Source: JAWUXM01 sp034111325 | Lineage (GTDB): Bacteria > Pseudomonadota > Alphaproteobacteria > Rickettsiales > JABIRX01 | NCBI GenBank assembly: GCA_034111325.1 | Contig: JAWUXM010000033.1 | Span: 1-40,189, forward strand | Length of the DNA: 40,189 nt | Direction: 5' to 3' | Shown here: positions 8,693 through 17,385 of the stretch, one piece after another | Layout: each line of letters opens with the position of its first letter | Position numbering within the stretch: position 1 is the first letter of the stretch | Position numbers and translations under genes: made by a program | Notes under the pieces: generated by a model | Told to the model about the DNA's origin: nothing | Databases searched by the model: none | The model's input: only the letters and a program-made list of their open reading frames with translations

Positions 8693-9484
8693 CTAAGGTT
8701 TTATCTTCCTACAGAATTGTGCAATTTTGGCGCTGATCTTATTTTTATTGTCTAGATTGTCTTCGACTATTTGGCAGAAGGCCGAGCCTACGACTATTAA
8801 ATCCGCGACCTTGGCAGACTCCTTGGCTTGTTTTGCCGTTTTGATACCAAAGCCAATCGCAATTGGTAATTTGCTAATTTTTCGGATAAGCGTAACATTT
8901 TTTTGTACTTGCTTTAAATCAGCTGATTTTGTCCCAGTAATCCCTGCAATCGAAATATAATAAAGAAAGCCGCTTGCATCGTGAGCAATTTTTTGGATGC
9001 GTTCTGCATCTGATGTTGGGGCAATAAGGCGAATAAAGTCAATTTTATGCTTTTTAAGGCTCGGGGTAATTTCATTGCTTTCTTCTGGCGGGAGATCAAC
9101 AATAATCAATCCATCAACTCCTGATTTTTTGGCATCTTGTGCAAATTTTTCTATACCATAATTTAAAATAGGGTTGAAATAACCCATTAAAATAATTGGG
9201 GTGGTTTGATTAGTTTTGCGAAAATCCTTAACTAGTGTCAGTGTTTTTTTAACTGTTATACCATTGGCAAGAGCGCGATGAGAAGAGCGCTGAATCGTTG
9301 GGCCGTCTGCCATTGGGTCAGAAAATGGCATGCCAATTTCAATTATGTCAGCGCCGCTTTCACTTAAAGTTTTGAGGATTTCAAGTGAAGTGGCAAGATC
9401 AGGGTCACCAGCTGTTACAAAAGCAACAAGCCCTGATTTTTTCTGGGTTTTTAAATTGTTAATTCTCTGTTCTATACGTGTCAT
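8693..9484 (-). CDS. trpA: Tryptophan synthase alpha chain
   Basis: TrpA cleaves indole-glycerol phosphate to indole, which channels to TrpB. The catalytic acids are E49 (in DIIEIGMPFSDPMADGP) and D60, at the same numbers as the E. coli enzyme. YYISIAGITG and PIAIGFGI are conserved phosphate-site loops. It is 263 residues, a full length. It overlaps trpB by four bases and is the last gene of lapA-trpF-trpB-trpA. Confidence 0.98.
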   Translation of the reverse strand: MTRIEQRINNLKTQKKSGLVAFVTAGDPDLATSLEILKTLSESGADIIEIGMPFSDPMADGPTIQRSSHRALANGITVKKTLTLVKDFRKTNQTTPIILMGYFNPILNYGIEKFAQDAKKSGVDGLIIVDLPPEESNEITPSLKKHKIDFIRLIAPTSDAERIQKIAHDASGFLYYISIAGITGTKSADLKQVQKNVTLIRKISKLPIAIGFGIKTAKQAKESAKVADLIVVGSAFCQIVEDNLDNKNKISAKIAQFCRKIKP

Positions 9485-10665
9485 TTCTCGAGTAAATCTT
9501 GAATAGCAAAAATATCTTTATCACCGCGGCCACAGAGATTCATAATTATGATTTCATCTTTTTTAAATTTCTTGGCGTTCTTAACTAAGTAGGCAATAGC
9601 GTGTGATGGTTCTAAAGCAGGAATTATTCCTTCTAATTTGGCGCAAAGTTGAAATGCTTCTAATGCTTCTTTGTCAGTTGCTGATTCATATTGCACTCGT
9701 CCAGTTTCCTTAAGGTAAGCGTGCTCAGGGCCAATCCCTGGATAATCTAGCCCAGCGGAAATTGAATAAGTATCAATAATTTGCCCATCATCATTTTGTA
9801 GGTAATAGGATTTATTGCCATGTAGAACGCCAGTACGACCTTTGGCAAGAGAGGCTGCATGCTTTCCACTTTTTAGACCTTTACCAGCCGCTTCAACGCC
9901 GACCATTTTAACATTTTTATCTTTTAAAAATGGATGAAACAAACCAATAGCGTTTGAGCCGCCGCCAATGCAGGCAACTAAACGATCAGGTAATTTACCT
10001 TCAGCTTCTAAAATTTGCGCGCGAGCCTCAACACCAATAATTGATTGAAAATCCCTTACCATAGCAGGGTAGGGTGCAGGGCCAGCTGCTGTGCCGATTA
10101 GATAATATGTGTCGTCAACATTTGAAACCCAATCACGCAAGGCTTCATTCATTGCGTCTTTTAATGTACCAGAGCCATTGCTTACAGGGATAACTTGGCC
10201 GCCTAGTAATTTAATGCGGAAGACGTTTGGCTGTTGCCTCTCCATGTCTTTTGCGCCCATATATATGATACATTTCATATCAAATAAGGCACAAACTGTA
10301 GCTACGGCAACGCCATGTTGTCCAGCACCAGTCTCGGCGATTATGCGTTTTTTGCCCATATGTTTGGCGAGGAGGGCCTGACCAATGCAATTATTGATTT
10401 TATGTGAACCAGTGTGATTTAGCTCATCACGTTTAAAATAGATTTTTGCCCTGTTGCCCAGATGTTTGCTGAGCTTCGTAGCAAAATATAAAGGGCTCGG
10501 GCGACCGCTATAATATTTATTGTAATAGTCTAATTCTTCAATGAATTTAGGATCTATTTTTATTTTGTTATAAGCAGTTTCGATAGAGTTAATTAGGGGC
10601 ATAAGCGTTTCCGCTACGTATTTTCCACCAAATTCACCAAAATGTCCGTTTTTATTATTAGTCAC
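9481..10665 (-). CDS. trpB: Tryptophan synthase beta chain
   Basis: TrpB condenses indole with serine to make tryptophan, using PLP on K89 in LNHTGSHKINN. ETGAGQHGVA and the glycine-rich phosphate loop CIGGGSNAIG are visible. It is 394 residues, a normal length. The start codon is GTG at 10665, inside the last codons of trpF (8-base overlap), so translational coupling is likely. The N-terminus FGEFGGKYVAETLMP matches the family and supports this start. Confidence 0.98.
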   Translation of the reverse strand: MTNNKNGHFGEFGGKYVAETLMPLINSIETAYNKIKIDPKFIEELDYYNKYYSGRPSPLYFATKLSKHLGNRAKIYFKRDELNHTGSHKINNCIGQALLAKHMGKKRIIAETGAGQHGVAVATVCALFDMKCIIYMGAKDMERQQPNVFRIKLLGGQVIPVSNGSGTLKDAMNEALRDWVSNVDDTYYLIGTAAGPAPYPAMVRDFQSIIGVEARAQILEAEGKLPDRLVACIGGGSNAIGLFHPFLKDKNVKMVGVEAAGKGLKSGKHAASLAKGRTGVLHGNKSYYLQNDDGQIIDTYSISAGLDYPGIGPEHAYLKETGRVQYESATDKEALEAFQLCAKLEGIIPALEPSHAIAYLVKNAKKFKKDEIIIMNLCGRGDKDIFAIQDLLEK

Positions 10666-11278
10666 TTTTTATATGTTGTAAAAATTCTTTTATTTTTTTT
10701 GGGTCTTTTTCACCACGTGTTTTTTCAACACCAGATGAAATATCAATCATGGCGGCGTCGCTAATATCTAACGCTTCATCGATATTGTCCAGATTTAAAC
10801 CGCCAGAGAGAAAATAATCATTAGTGAGCTTGGTGTTTTTAAGTAACTTCCAGTCAAAGCTTTTACCACTGCCGCCTTTTGCACTATCAAATAATATATG
10901 ATCAGCAATATTTTGATAATTCTCTGCAGATTTGATATCTTTTTTACTACTGACATTAATTGCCTTAATGATTTTTAAATTATAGCGGTCTTTAATTTCT
11001 TGAACACGCTCAGGGGTCTCCTCTCCATGTAGTTGCAGGTAGTCTGGGTAGAAATGTTTTATGATATTATCAATTTCCTTGTCGCTAGGGTTAAGTGTAA
11101 CCACGGCAATTTTAACCCGTGCGGGGGTTAGTTTGATAAGATCTTTCGCATGAGTAGCAGAAATATGGCGTGGTGACTTTTTGCAGAGTACAAAACCAAT
11201 AAAATCTGCTTTATATTTGCAGGCTATTTTAACATCTTTGGCAGTTTTTAAACCACAAATTTTGACTTTTTTACTCAT
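10658..11278 (-). CDS. trpF: Phosphoribosylanthranilate isomerase
   Basis: TrpF isomerises phosphoribosylanthranilate in tryptophan synthesis. The catalytic cysteine is C8 in VKICGL, and the catalytic aspartate is in ILFDSAKGGSGKSFDW near residue 130. FLSGGLNLDN and DISSGVE close the barrel. It is 206 residues. It overlaps trpB and lapA by eight bases each, showing a compact operon. The remaining pathway genes (trpE, G, D, C) are not in this window. Confidence 0.97.
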   Translation of the reverse strand: MSKKVKICGLKTAKDVKIACKYKADFIGFVLCKKSPRHISATHAKDLIKLTPARVKIAVVTLNPSDKEIDNIIKHFYPDYLQLHGEETPERVQEIKDRYNLKIIKAINVSSKKDIKSAENYQNIADHILFDSAKGGSGKSFDWKLLKNTKLTNDYFLSGGLNLDNIDEALDISDAAMIDISSGVEKTRGEKDPKKIKEFLQHIKSD

Positions 11279-11582
11279 CAGATTCTAAAAGATCAGTTAT
11301 GTCATCGGTGATTTCATCAGCGCTGATTTTGTTTTCCAACGCTTTGATTATTTTGTTCTGTTTGCGAATTTTCATTTTTAATTTCATGTTTTGGAAATAA
11401 TAGATGATTGCAGAAAAAAACATTCCAAGAAAGAACACAGCAAAAATAATTAAGAAGAGGGCGACTTTAACCTCTGAAGTAAAAGGCCAAAGATTTACTT
11501 CTGTGAGGGTAGAGTTAGATAATGCGAAGATTAAGATGAAGCTGCCAAAAATAATATATATGAACCACTTTAATAAAAACAT
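11271..11582 (-). CDS. LapA-domain membrane protein
   Basis: This is a 103-residue protein with two predicted membrane helices (about residues 5-22 and 40-65) and a charged coiled-coil-like tail. NSTLTEVNLWPFTSEVKVALFL between the helices matches the lipopolysaccharide assembly protein A domain family. In alphaproteobacteria such a gene often sits directly upstream of trpF, as here, with an eight-base overlap. A direct role in tryptophan synthesis is unlikely; the link is probably positional. Confidence 0.8.
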   Translation of the reverse strand: MFLLKWFIYIIFGSFILIFALSNSTLTEVNLWPFTSEVKVALFLIIFAVFFLGMFFSAIIYYFQNMKLKMKIRKQNKIIKALENKISADEITDDITDLLESDE

Positions 11583-11602
11583 ACTTACCTCTTTGTTGAT
11601 AT

Positions 11603-11730
11603 GAAGAATTAATCTTTTTGAATGCTTTTTGCCAAATAACCTGCTTTCATTCGGTCACGTACGAAGAAGTACGCTCCTCATTCAATCAGGACAGTTTGAC
11701 AAAAATCTCTTCAAAAATTTTTAATTCTTC
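11603..11730 (+). repeat. Family 1 long palindrome, copy B
   Basis: This copy has the best outer symmetry. GAAGAATTAA at the left end and TTAATTCTTC at the right end are exact complements. The tip is CGTAC (11658-11662) and GTACG (11669-11673). It fills most of the 235-base gap between lapA and the miaA stop. Unlike most copies, it is not right at a stop codon. The rest of the gap is AT-rich, with nothing recognisable. Confidence 0.85.
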
Positions 11731-11817
11731 AATGTCCCGTATTATAATGAAATTACTAACAATTTTTCTAGGCGAAATCTATTTTTAATTTCACACATCT
11801 CGTAGATCTGCAGCATT

Positions 11818-12744
11818 TCACAGTGATTTTTTAATATCCTCTATAATTTCTAATATTTTTGCAATGTTAATTTCAGTAAATATGAAACTATTCTCGGGAT
11901 TTTGATTTTTAAACCAAGTTACTTGCCGTTTTGCATATTGGCGGGTGGCGGTTTGCCCTAGAGTAATTGCTTCTTCCAAACTGATTTCACCAGTGATATG
12001 TTTGCTTAATTCTTTGATTCCGATGGCTTTGCTAATTTGTGTTTCTGGAGGATAGTTTTTGTTCAGCAGGGACTTCACTTCATCAATTGCGCCCATTTTA
12101 ATCATTGTTAAAAATCTTTCTTCGCATTTTTTATATAGTGCTTCGCGTTCAGGAGTGATAATAAAATGAATAAAGTTTTCGGCTGGATATGGCGGTGGCG
12201 AGTCTTTTTCCTGCCACTGGGCTAAGCCAATGCCAGTTTCTGTTATAACGTTATAAGCACGTAGAATACGGTTTGTATCATTAGGGCTAAGCTTGCTAGC
12301 AGTTTTTTTATCAAGATCCATTAGCTTTGCATGAAATGCATTATGTCCTATTTTATCGAGAAGCTTTGTAGATGATGCTCTTGTAATATCAGGTATATAA
12401 GGCACACTGCTAATACCATTTCTTAATGATTTTATGTACATTCCTGTTCCGCCAACTAGGATTGGAGTTTTGCGATTTGCAAAACAATATTCTATTTTTT
12501 CTTGTGCTAAATCTAGCCAATCGGCAACGGAGAATTTCTCATTGCCATTCAATATGCTATAAAGATGATGTGGAATAGTTTTTTGTTCGGCTTGGCTTGG
12601 TTGTGCGCTAAGAATAGGGATTTCCTGGTAAATTTGCATTGAGTCAGCATTAATGATCTCACCATTTAGTTTTTGTGCTATTTGAAGCGCAGCATTGGAT
12701 TTGCCAGAGGCGGTTGTGCCGGATATTATTATTATTTTGTTCAT
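11818..12744 (-). CDS. miaA: tRNA dimethylallyltransferase
   Basis: MiaA adds an isopentenyl group to A37 of tRNAs that read UNN codons. The P-loop SGTTASGKS is at residues 8-16. NADSMQIYQEIPILSAQP, LVGGTGMYIKSL and RQYAKRQVTWFKNQ are the characteristic blocks. It is 308 residues, a normal length. It is divergent from tRNA-Pro with about 100 bases between. No hfq follows; the downstream side holds a family 1 palindrome. Confidence 0.96.
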   Translation of the reverse strand: MNKIIIISGTTASGKSNAALQIAQKLNGEIINADSMQIYQEIPILSAQPSQAEQKTIPHHLYSILNGNEKFSVADWLDLAQEKIEYCFANRKTPILVGGTGMYIKSLRNGISSVPYIPDITRASSTKLLDKIGHNAFHAKLMDLDKKTASKLSPNDTNRILRAYNVITETGIGLAQWQEKDSPPPYPAENFIHFIITPEREALYKKCEERFLTMIKMGAIDEVKSLLNKNYPPETQISKAIGIKELSKHITGEISLEEAITLGQTATRQYAKRQVTWFKNQNPENSFIFTEINIAKILEIIEDIKKSL

Positions 12745-12759
12745 GAAAGATCTTCTTAC

Positions 12760-12787
12760 TTGAATGTTGAGAACTATCTTATATATA
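12760..12787 (+). promoter_or_regulatory. Possible promoter for tRNA-Pro
   Basis: TTGAAT (12760-12765) and TATATA (12782-12787) are separated by 16 bases, about 57 bases before the mature tRNA start. This is a match by eye only, in AT-rich sequence. Confidence 0.35.
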
Positions 12788-12844
12788 CAACGCCATATTA
12801 GGCAAGATCTACATAGAACGCTCTTAGAGTTTAAGAGTCACAGT

Positions 12845-12921
<77 letters not shown>

Positions 12922-13113
12922 ATTATTTATATTCCTATAAAATCCCTCACATGGAAATGAATCTTTTTCCTTATTCCTTTTTGTAAAAGAGGATCTTCAA
13001 TTGTTTTGCCAATATCTTAATTAAATTCTTTGGTCTTTGGCTTATTAAGTTTGTGAATTTTGTTCCTTAAGAAGAAAGTGGTTTACTTTTTTTATATTAC
13101 TACAATTATAAGG

Positions 13114-13122
13114 TGATATAAT
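13114..13122 (+). promoter_or_regulatory. Extended -10 promoter before the small membrane protein
   Basis: TGATATAAT matches an extended -10 (TGnTATAAT). No good -35 is visible. Transcription would start about ten bases before the ATG at 13139, leaving almost no leader and no ribosome site. Confidence 0.45.
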
Positions 13123-13138
13123 TCGAAAATATAATATT

Positions 13139-13378
13139 ATGAAAAAATTTTGGGACTCATTAATGTCTTCTAAAAGAAACCCTTTAATGCTTCTTCCGAG
13201 AACAGTTCGTTTTCAGATTATGTGTGTTTTATCACTACTGTGGTCAGCAATTTTTTCATTCATGTTTGGAATCATGTTATGGTACCCAGAACTTGTGTTG
13301 TTTCATGTGATATTACTTTTGATTGGTATTTTCGGGACTAAAACTATATTTAAAATATTCACTAAAAACCATCAGTAA
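13139..13378 (+). CDS. Small two-helix membrane protein of unknown function
   Basis: The product is 79 residues. A basic N-terminus (MKKFWDSLMSSKRNPLMLLP) is followed by two hydrophobic segments at about residues 27-48 and 50-70, so a small inner-membrane protein is likely. I recognise no domain with certainty. The NPLMLLPRTVRFQIM segment recalls short alphaproteobacterial hypothetical proteins. It lies three bases before yajC, so the two are probably one transcript. There is no clear ribosome site, but an extended -10 lies just upstream, which suggests near-leaderless expression. Confidence 0.7.
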   Translation: MKKFWDSLMSSKRNPLMLLPRTVRFQIMCVLSLLWSAIFSFMFGIMLWYPELVLFHVILLLIGIFGTKTIFKIFTKNHQ

Positions 13379-13381
13379 AAT

Positions 13382-13654
13382 ATGATTCGTGAACAAATGT
13401 TAATTGGAATTGCTATATTTATATTCTTCACTCTAACTTTATACCTTGTTTTAATTAGGCCGCAAATCAAAAACCTTGAGAAACATAATAAAATGTTAGC
13501 AGGTTTGAAAATGGGAGATAAAGTCTTTACTATGGGTGGTATTATTGGCACAATCTGCGGTTTTAAAGGAGAGAAAATAATTGTTATTGAAGTATCAAAT
13601 GGTATAAAAGTGGAGGTCTTTAAGAAAATGATTGAGAATATCTACAAGGATTAA
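13382..13654 (+). CDS. yajC: YajC family Sec accessory protein
   Basis: YajC associates with SecDF and the Sec translocon in the inner membrane. The 90-residue product has one N-terminal membrane helix ending in the hallmark YLVLIRPQIKNLEKHNKML, then a small basic domain with GDKVFTMGGIIGTICGFKG. It is normally followed by secD and secF. Here a porin follows after about 120 bases and secDF is not in the window. No strong ribosome site is visible, so translation may depend on the preceding small gene. Confidence 0.88.
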   Translation: MIREQMLIGIAIFIFFTLTLYLVLIRPQIKNLEKHNKMLAGLKMGDKVFTMGGIIGTICGFKGEKIIVIEVSNGIKVEVFKKMIENIYKD

Positions 13655-13776
13655 ATTAATTCTCCTCTACAAAAAATGTATATGTTTTCATAACTTGCTT
13701 GCAAAAATCATTGCATTAAAAAACCCACTCTCTATCTTCCCCGTCTGTCAAAAGTTAAAAACAAAGGTCGCATCTA

Positions 13777-15174
13777 ATGAAAAAAATTCTTGCCATTATT
13801 CTAGTTTCAGCATTCACGCAAAATGCTTTTGCAGCAGTTGACCCAGAGATTTTTCTTGGTGGCTCATTTAATTTTAACGGCGCTTCAACAGGTCAATCAT
13901 CACAATATTCTAGTAGTGACTTGCCACATAATGATAGTGACTCTACTACAGCAGCTAATAATCAGCACTCTACGGATCAATATTTTTCACAAGAGGCGCA
14001 TCTAGAATTATTAGCAGTAGGAAAGTCTGATTCTGGGCTTTTATATGGTGGTCGTCTTTTAGTCGCTTTTGATTCGCAGCGCCAGAATGATGAGTCTATC
14101 GATAATTCTACAGGTGAAGTTACATATACAGATAATAGTAAAAAGGTCTATACAGAGAAGAGTTATATATTTTTAGAAAAGGAGGAAAATGGTCGTGTTG
14201 AGTTAGGTTCTGTTGAGGCTCCTTCTAAAAAGATGAAGTTTGATGCTTCATACCGCGCTGGTGGGACAGGTGGCTTGTCTGGTGATTGGTGGAAATATAT
14301 TAATGTTCCGAGTTTTGGTATTAGTGACCCTGCGTCGGGTGAAGGTAATAAAGCCTTTATTATTCGCCCTGATTTACCTATTGCACATGGCTATAGTTGG
14401 ACTAATGGTGCTAATAAATTTGATGATACAAAAACAATTACCAGAGCGGCTTACTATACGCCGAGAAACGCAGGGTTACAATTTGGTGTTAGTTATGCAC
14501 CCGATTCTGGTGACCGTGGCTCTTCACACCGTGGCGAAGGTTTTTCTGGCGATAAAAGTAAAGACATTAGAGATATAGTAGATTGGGGTGTAAATTATGT
14601 TGACCAATATGGCGCTTTAGGAGTTGGCGTTAGTATAACTGGTGAAATTGGTTATGCAGAAAATACCGGCACAGAAGATGCTAATAGCTTTGTTCAGCAA
14701 GACGTTAACGCCTATGCTTTGGGTGGCTATATGTTCTATGGCAATCTATCAGCAGGGGCATCTTACGGTCAGTGGAATGATAGTGCTATGCATGTTAAAA
14801 AGAATTTAACTAGTAGCGATGCTGCATATCGTTCTGACGAAGCAAGCTATTATACTTTAGGGCTTGGTTATGACCTTGGTCCGTATAAGCTTAGCACTGG
14901 CTATATGGAGAGTGAATATAGGGAGCAGAACTTTACGCTTTGGTCTTCTTCTATTGATTATAAAGTTGCAAAAGGTCTGCGTGCTTACGTGGAATATTCT
15001 GCTTATGATTTTGCGGTAAACACTAAAGATATTCCTGCCGACCCTCTAGGTAATGCTAATACAAATCAGGCGTTTAGCAATAGTGGGCATGTAGCAATTG
15101 CAGGAGTTAAATTCACTTTTGGTGAGCTAAAAAATGTTAGTAAGTTGCTTCTCGACACCACCGAATACAACTAA
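13777..15174 (+). CDS. Outer-membrane porin
   Basis: The product is 465 residues. A signal peptide of about 19 residues ends AFTQNAFA|AVDPE. The mature part has alternating polar and hydrophobic strands rich in Tyr, Gly and Ser, as in a 16-strand beta barrel. GRVELGSVEAPSKKM near residue 145, then YGLQFGVSY-like and GLGYDLGPYKLSTGY strands, resemble Gram-negative porins (Porin_4 type). A barrel protein of the outer membrane, likely for general solute diffusion, is the best call. AAAGG lies upstream of the ATG. A family 1 palindrome starts on its stop codon and could be its 3' hairpin. Confidence 0.85.
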   Translation: MKKILAIILVSAFTQNAFAAVDPEIFLGGSFNFNGASTGQSSQYSSSDLPHNDSDSTTAANNQHSTDQYFSQEAHLELLAVGKSDSGLLYGGRLLVAFDSQRQNDESIDNSTGEVTYTDNSKKVYTEKSYIFLEKEENGRVELGSVEAPSKKMKFDASYRAGGTGGLSGDWWKYINVPSFGISDPASGEGNKAFIIRPDLPIAHGYSWTNGANKFDDTKTITRAAYYTPRNAGLQFGVSYAPDSGDRGSSHRGEGFSGDKSKDIRDIVDWGVNYVDQYGALGVGVSITGEIGYAENTGTEDANSFVQQDVNAYALGGYMFYGNLSAGASYGQWNDSAMHVKKNLTSSDAAYRSDEASYYTLGLGYDLGPYKLSTGYMESEYREQNFTLWSSSIDYKVAKGLRAYVEYSAYDFAVNTKDIPADPLGNANTNQAFSNSGHVAIAGVKFTFGELKNVSKLLLDTTEYN

Positions 15175-15305
15175 AATTTGGTTCTTTTGAGCGCTTTTTC
15201 CCCTATAAAATTTTTTTAACATCGTCATGTAGGAGTTCTACATGTCCTCGCTAAAAAAATAACAGTAGGAAAAAAATCATCTCAAAATTACTCAAATTTT
15301 AAAAT
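15173..15305 (+). repeat. Family 1 long palindrome, copy C
   Basis: This copy starts on the porin stop codon. Its tip is CATGTAG (15226-15232) with CTACATG (15238-15244). Relative to the CGTGTAC/GTACACG tip of other copies, this shows compensatory changes at two pairs. A new left-end fragment AATCCGGTCTTTTTGG follows at about 15303-15318, as if a second copy had begun. Confidence 0.85.
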
Positions 15306-15432
15306 CCGGTCTTTTTGGAAAGATTTTTAATTTCAACTAGTCCTAACGCATAAAACAAAATCCTTATATTTTCTGCCATAGGGTAAAATTTAGTTAGGCA
15401 GAACAATTTGACAAAAAGGGAGTAAAAATGCT

Positions 15433-15500
15433 AGATTTATTCTTTTTATACACGAGTTAAACGAACAGCGGTTATGTGTTAAAAAGAATGTAAAGAAATT
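15433..15500 (-). repeat. Family 1 half-copy or deletion derivative
   Basis: On the minus strand this reads CATTCTTTTTAACACATAAC and later CTCGTGTA, matching the left arm of the ftsK copy. It can itself fold, because ATTCTTTTTATACAC pairs with GTGTTAAAAAGAAT with one bulge. It is probably a deletion product. The bases around it (15319-15432) show nothing I recognise. Confidence 0.6.
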
Positions 15501-15507
15501 AGATTTG

Positions 15508-15632
15508 AAAATCTAAAAGGGTTTGAGATGATTTTTGTTAAACCATGAGTTTTTTTGAGGGATCGCATACTTCATACGTGACCGATAAAAAAATAAGCAG
15601 TTTGGCAAAAAGCGCTAAAAAGAATTAGATTT
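15508..15632 (-). repeat. Family 1 long palindrome, copy D
   Basis: On the minus strand it reads AAATCTAATTCTTTTTAGCG, then GGTCACGTATGAAGTATGCG at the tip, and ends AAAAATCATCTCAAA. The tip arms CGTAT/GTATG pair only if G-U pairs are allowed, and only in minus-strand RNA. It lies inverted relative to copy C in the same 529-base gap, upstream of gcvH. Confidence 0.8.
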
Positions 15633-15636
15633 TTCC

Positions 15637-15667
15637 ACTTGCATATTTAGTAGTGCTATATACAAGT
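15637..15667 (+). promoter_or_regulatory. Inverted repeat in the gcvH promoter region
   Basis: ACTTGCATAT (15637-15646) and ATATACAAGT (15658-15667) are ten-base arms with one mismatch, 37 bases before the gcvH ATG. It could be an operator overlapping the promoter, but no regulator is identified. I looked for a glycine riboswitch in this gap and saw none. Confidence 0.35.
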
Positions 15668-15703
15668 ATTTTCGAGTAATAATTTTTTCAAAAGGAAGAA
15701 TAT

Positions 15704-16108
15704 ATGATAGAATCTTATAACATACCAGAAGACCTTAGATACACTAAAGAGCATGAGTGGGTTATGCGTGAGAGTGATGAAATTGTAGTGGTCGGAATTA
15801 CAGACTATGCACAGCAATCACTTGGTGATTTAGTATATGTTGAATTGCCTGATGAAGGTACGGAAGTAAATATTGGTGATGAAATGGTTGTTGTGGAATC
15901 TGCCAAATCTGCAAGTGAAGTTTATGCGCCGATTAGTGGGCGTATAGTTGAATCTAATGATGATGTTGATTCTTCGCCAGAGTTTGTAAATAATTCACCT
16001 TATGAAGATGGTTGGTTAGTAAAAATTGAAATGTCTGATCCCGATGAGTTAGATAATTTGCTAAGTGCTGATGGTTACAAGCATTTTCTTGAAGAGGAGG
16101 GTAATTAA
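15704..16108 (+). CDS. gcvH: Glycine cleavage system H protein
   Basis: GcvH is the lipoyl carrier that shuttles the aminomethyl group between the P, T and L proteins of glycine decarboxylase. The lipoylated lysine is K68 in VVVESAKSASEVYAPISG. The N-terminus DLRYTKEHEWV is typical. It is 134 residues. AAGGAAG precedes the start by about five bases. Its stop overlaps the gcvPA start by one base (TAATG). The T protein gene gcvT, often first in the operon, is not here. Confidence 0.97.
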   Translation: MIESYNIPEDLRYTKEHEWVMRESDEIVVVGITDYAQQSLGDLVYVELPDEGTEVNIGDEMVVVESAKSASEVYAPISGRIVESNDDVDSSPEFVNNSPYEDGWLVKIEMSDPDELDNLLSADGYKHFLEEEGN

Positions 16109-17385
16109 TGCGTTACCTACCTTTATCTAAAACTGATAGGGAGGATATGCTGCAATCAATTGGGGTCAGCTCAGTTGATGATTTATATGCTTCTATTCCT
16201 GCTGAAATACAACTGGATAAATCTCTTGGTTTAGATAATCATAAAAGCGAGATTGAAGTTGAGCGTTATCTACAAAAATTAGCGGCAAAAAATTTACCGG
16301 CTAATCAAACAGCATTTTTTCTTGGCGCAGGTTGTTATAATCACCATATACCGGCTGCAGTTGATGCTATTATTCAACGTTCGGAATTCTTAACTTCTTA
16401 TACACCATATCAGCCTGAAATTTCACAAGGCACGTTAAAGGCTATTTTCCAATACCAAAGCATGATTTGTGCCTTAACGGGTATGGAAGTTGCTAATGCC
16501 TCAATGTATGATGGAGCGACTTCACTTGCTGAAGCTACTTCTATGGCAAGGCGTATAACCAAAAAAAATAATATAACTATTGTTGGCGAAGTAAACCCAG
16601 ATTATTTACGGGTTTTAGAGTCTTACATGGAAGATAGCGATGGGAAAATAAATTATACAGAGATTCAAGAAGACACTGCTTGTTTGATAGTGCAAACTCC
16701 TGATTATCATGGTATTCCACAAGAATTGGCTGATTTACGCAAAAAATGCGATGAACATGGTTGTTTGTTAATTGTGGCTATAACAGAAATTATTTCACTA
16801 GGTCTTTTACCACCGCCGAAAGAGGCAGATATTGTAGTTGGTGAAGCGCAGTCCATTGGCGTTGGGATGAATTTTGGTGGTCCGCATTTAGGTTTCTTTT
16901 CTTGCAAAATGAAAAATGTTCGCCAGATGCCAGGTAGAGTTTGTGGTGAGTCAGTTGACCTTGATGGTAAAGTTGCTTATGCATTAACACTAAGCGCTCG
17001 TGAGCAACATATACGCCGTGAGAAAGCAACCTCAAACATCTGTAGTAATCAAGGGCTTTGTATGCTTGCATTTACTGTTCACTTGGCTTTACTTGGTGAG
17101 CAAGGTTTTAAAAAATTAGCGGCGGTTAACCATCAGAAAGCTTGTAATTTAGCCGATAGATTATCTGCAATTGCAGGTGTAACATTATTGAATAAAGCTT
17201 TTTTCAATGAGTTTGTTATTGAGGTAAATAAAGATGTTGGTTTAGTTTTGCATGATTTGCTCAAACAAAATATTATGGCTGGCGTACAAATTGCTGATAA
17301 TAAATTATTAATAGCAGCGACGGAGATGGTGACCGATGAAGATATTGATCAATTTGCCAATGCATTAGAGAATTTAGTTAGATGA
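16108..17385 (+). CDS. gcvPA: Glycine dehydrogenase (decarboxylating) subunit 1
   Basis: This is the N-terminal half of the two-subunit P protein, which decarboxylates glycine with PLP. At 425 residues it matches the GcvPA family. FLGAGCYNHHIPA, SEFLTSYTPYQPEISQGTLK and NASMYDGATSLAEA are family blocks. It overlaps gcvH by one base and gcvPB by four bases (ATGA). The catalytic lysine is in the partner subunit. Confidence 0.97.
   Translation: MRYLPLSKTDREDMLQSIGVSSVDDLYASIPAEIQLDKSLGLDNHKSEIEVERYLQKLAAKNLPANQTAFFLGAGCYNHHIPAAVDAIIQRSEFLTSYTPYQPEISQGTLKAIFQYQSMICALTGMEVANASMYDGATSLAEATSMARRITKKNNITIVGEVNPDYLRVLESYMEDSDGKINYTEIQEDTACLIVQTPDYHGIPQELADLRKKCDEHGCLLIVAITEIISLGLLPPPKEADIVVGEAQSIGVGMNFGGPHLGFFSCKMKNVRQMPGRVCGESVDLDGKVAYALTLSAREQHIRREKATSNICSNQGLCMLAFTVHLALLGEQGFKKLAAVNHQKACNLADRLSAIAGVTLLNKAFFNEFVIEVNKDVGLVLHDLLKQNIMAGVQIADNKLLIAATEMVTDEDIDQFANALENLVR

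Noticed and set aside
13632..13841. Open frame between yajC and the porin
   Set aside because: It overlaps both real genes and has no ribosome site or protein-like composition.
15175..15703. Glycine riboswitch before gcvH
   Set aside because: I could not find the conserved riboswitch core; the gap is explained by palindromes. A covariance search would settle this.
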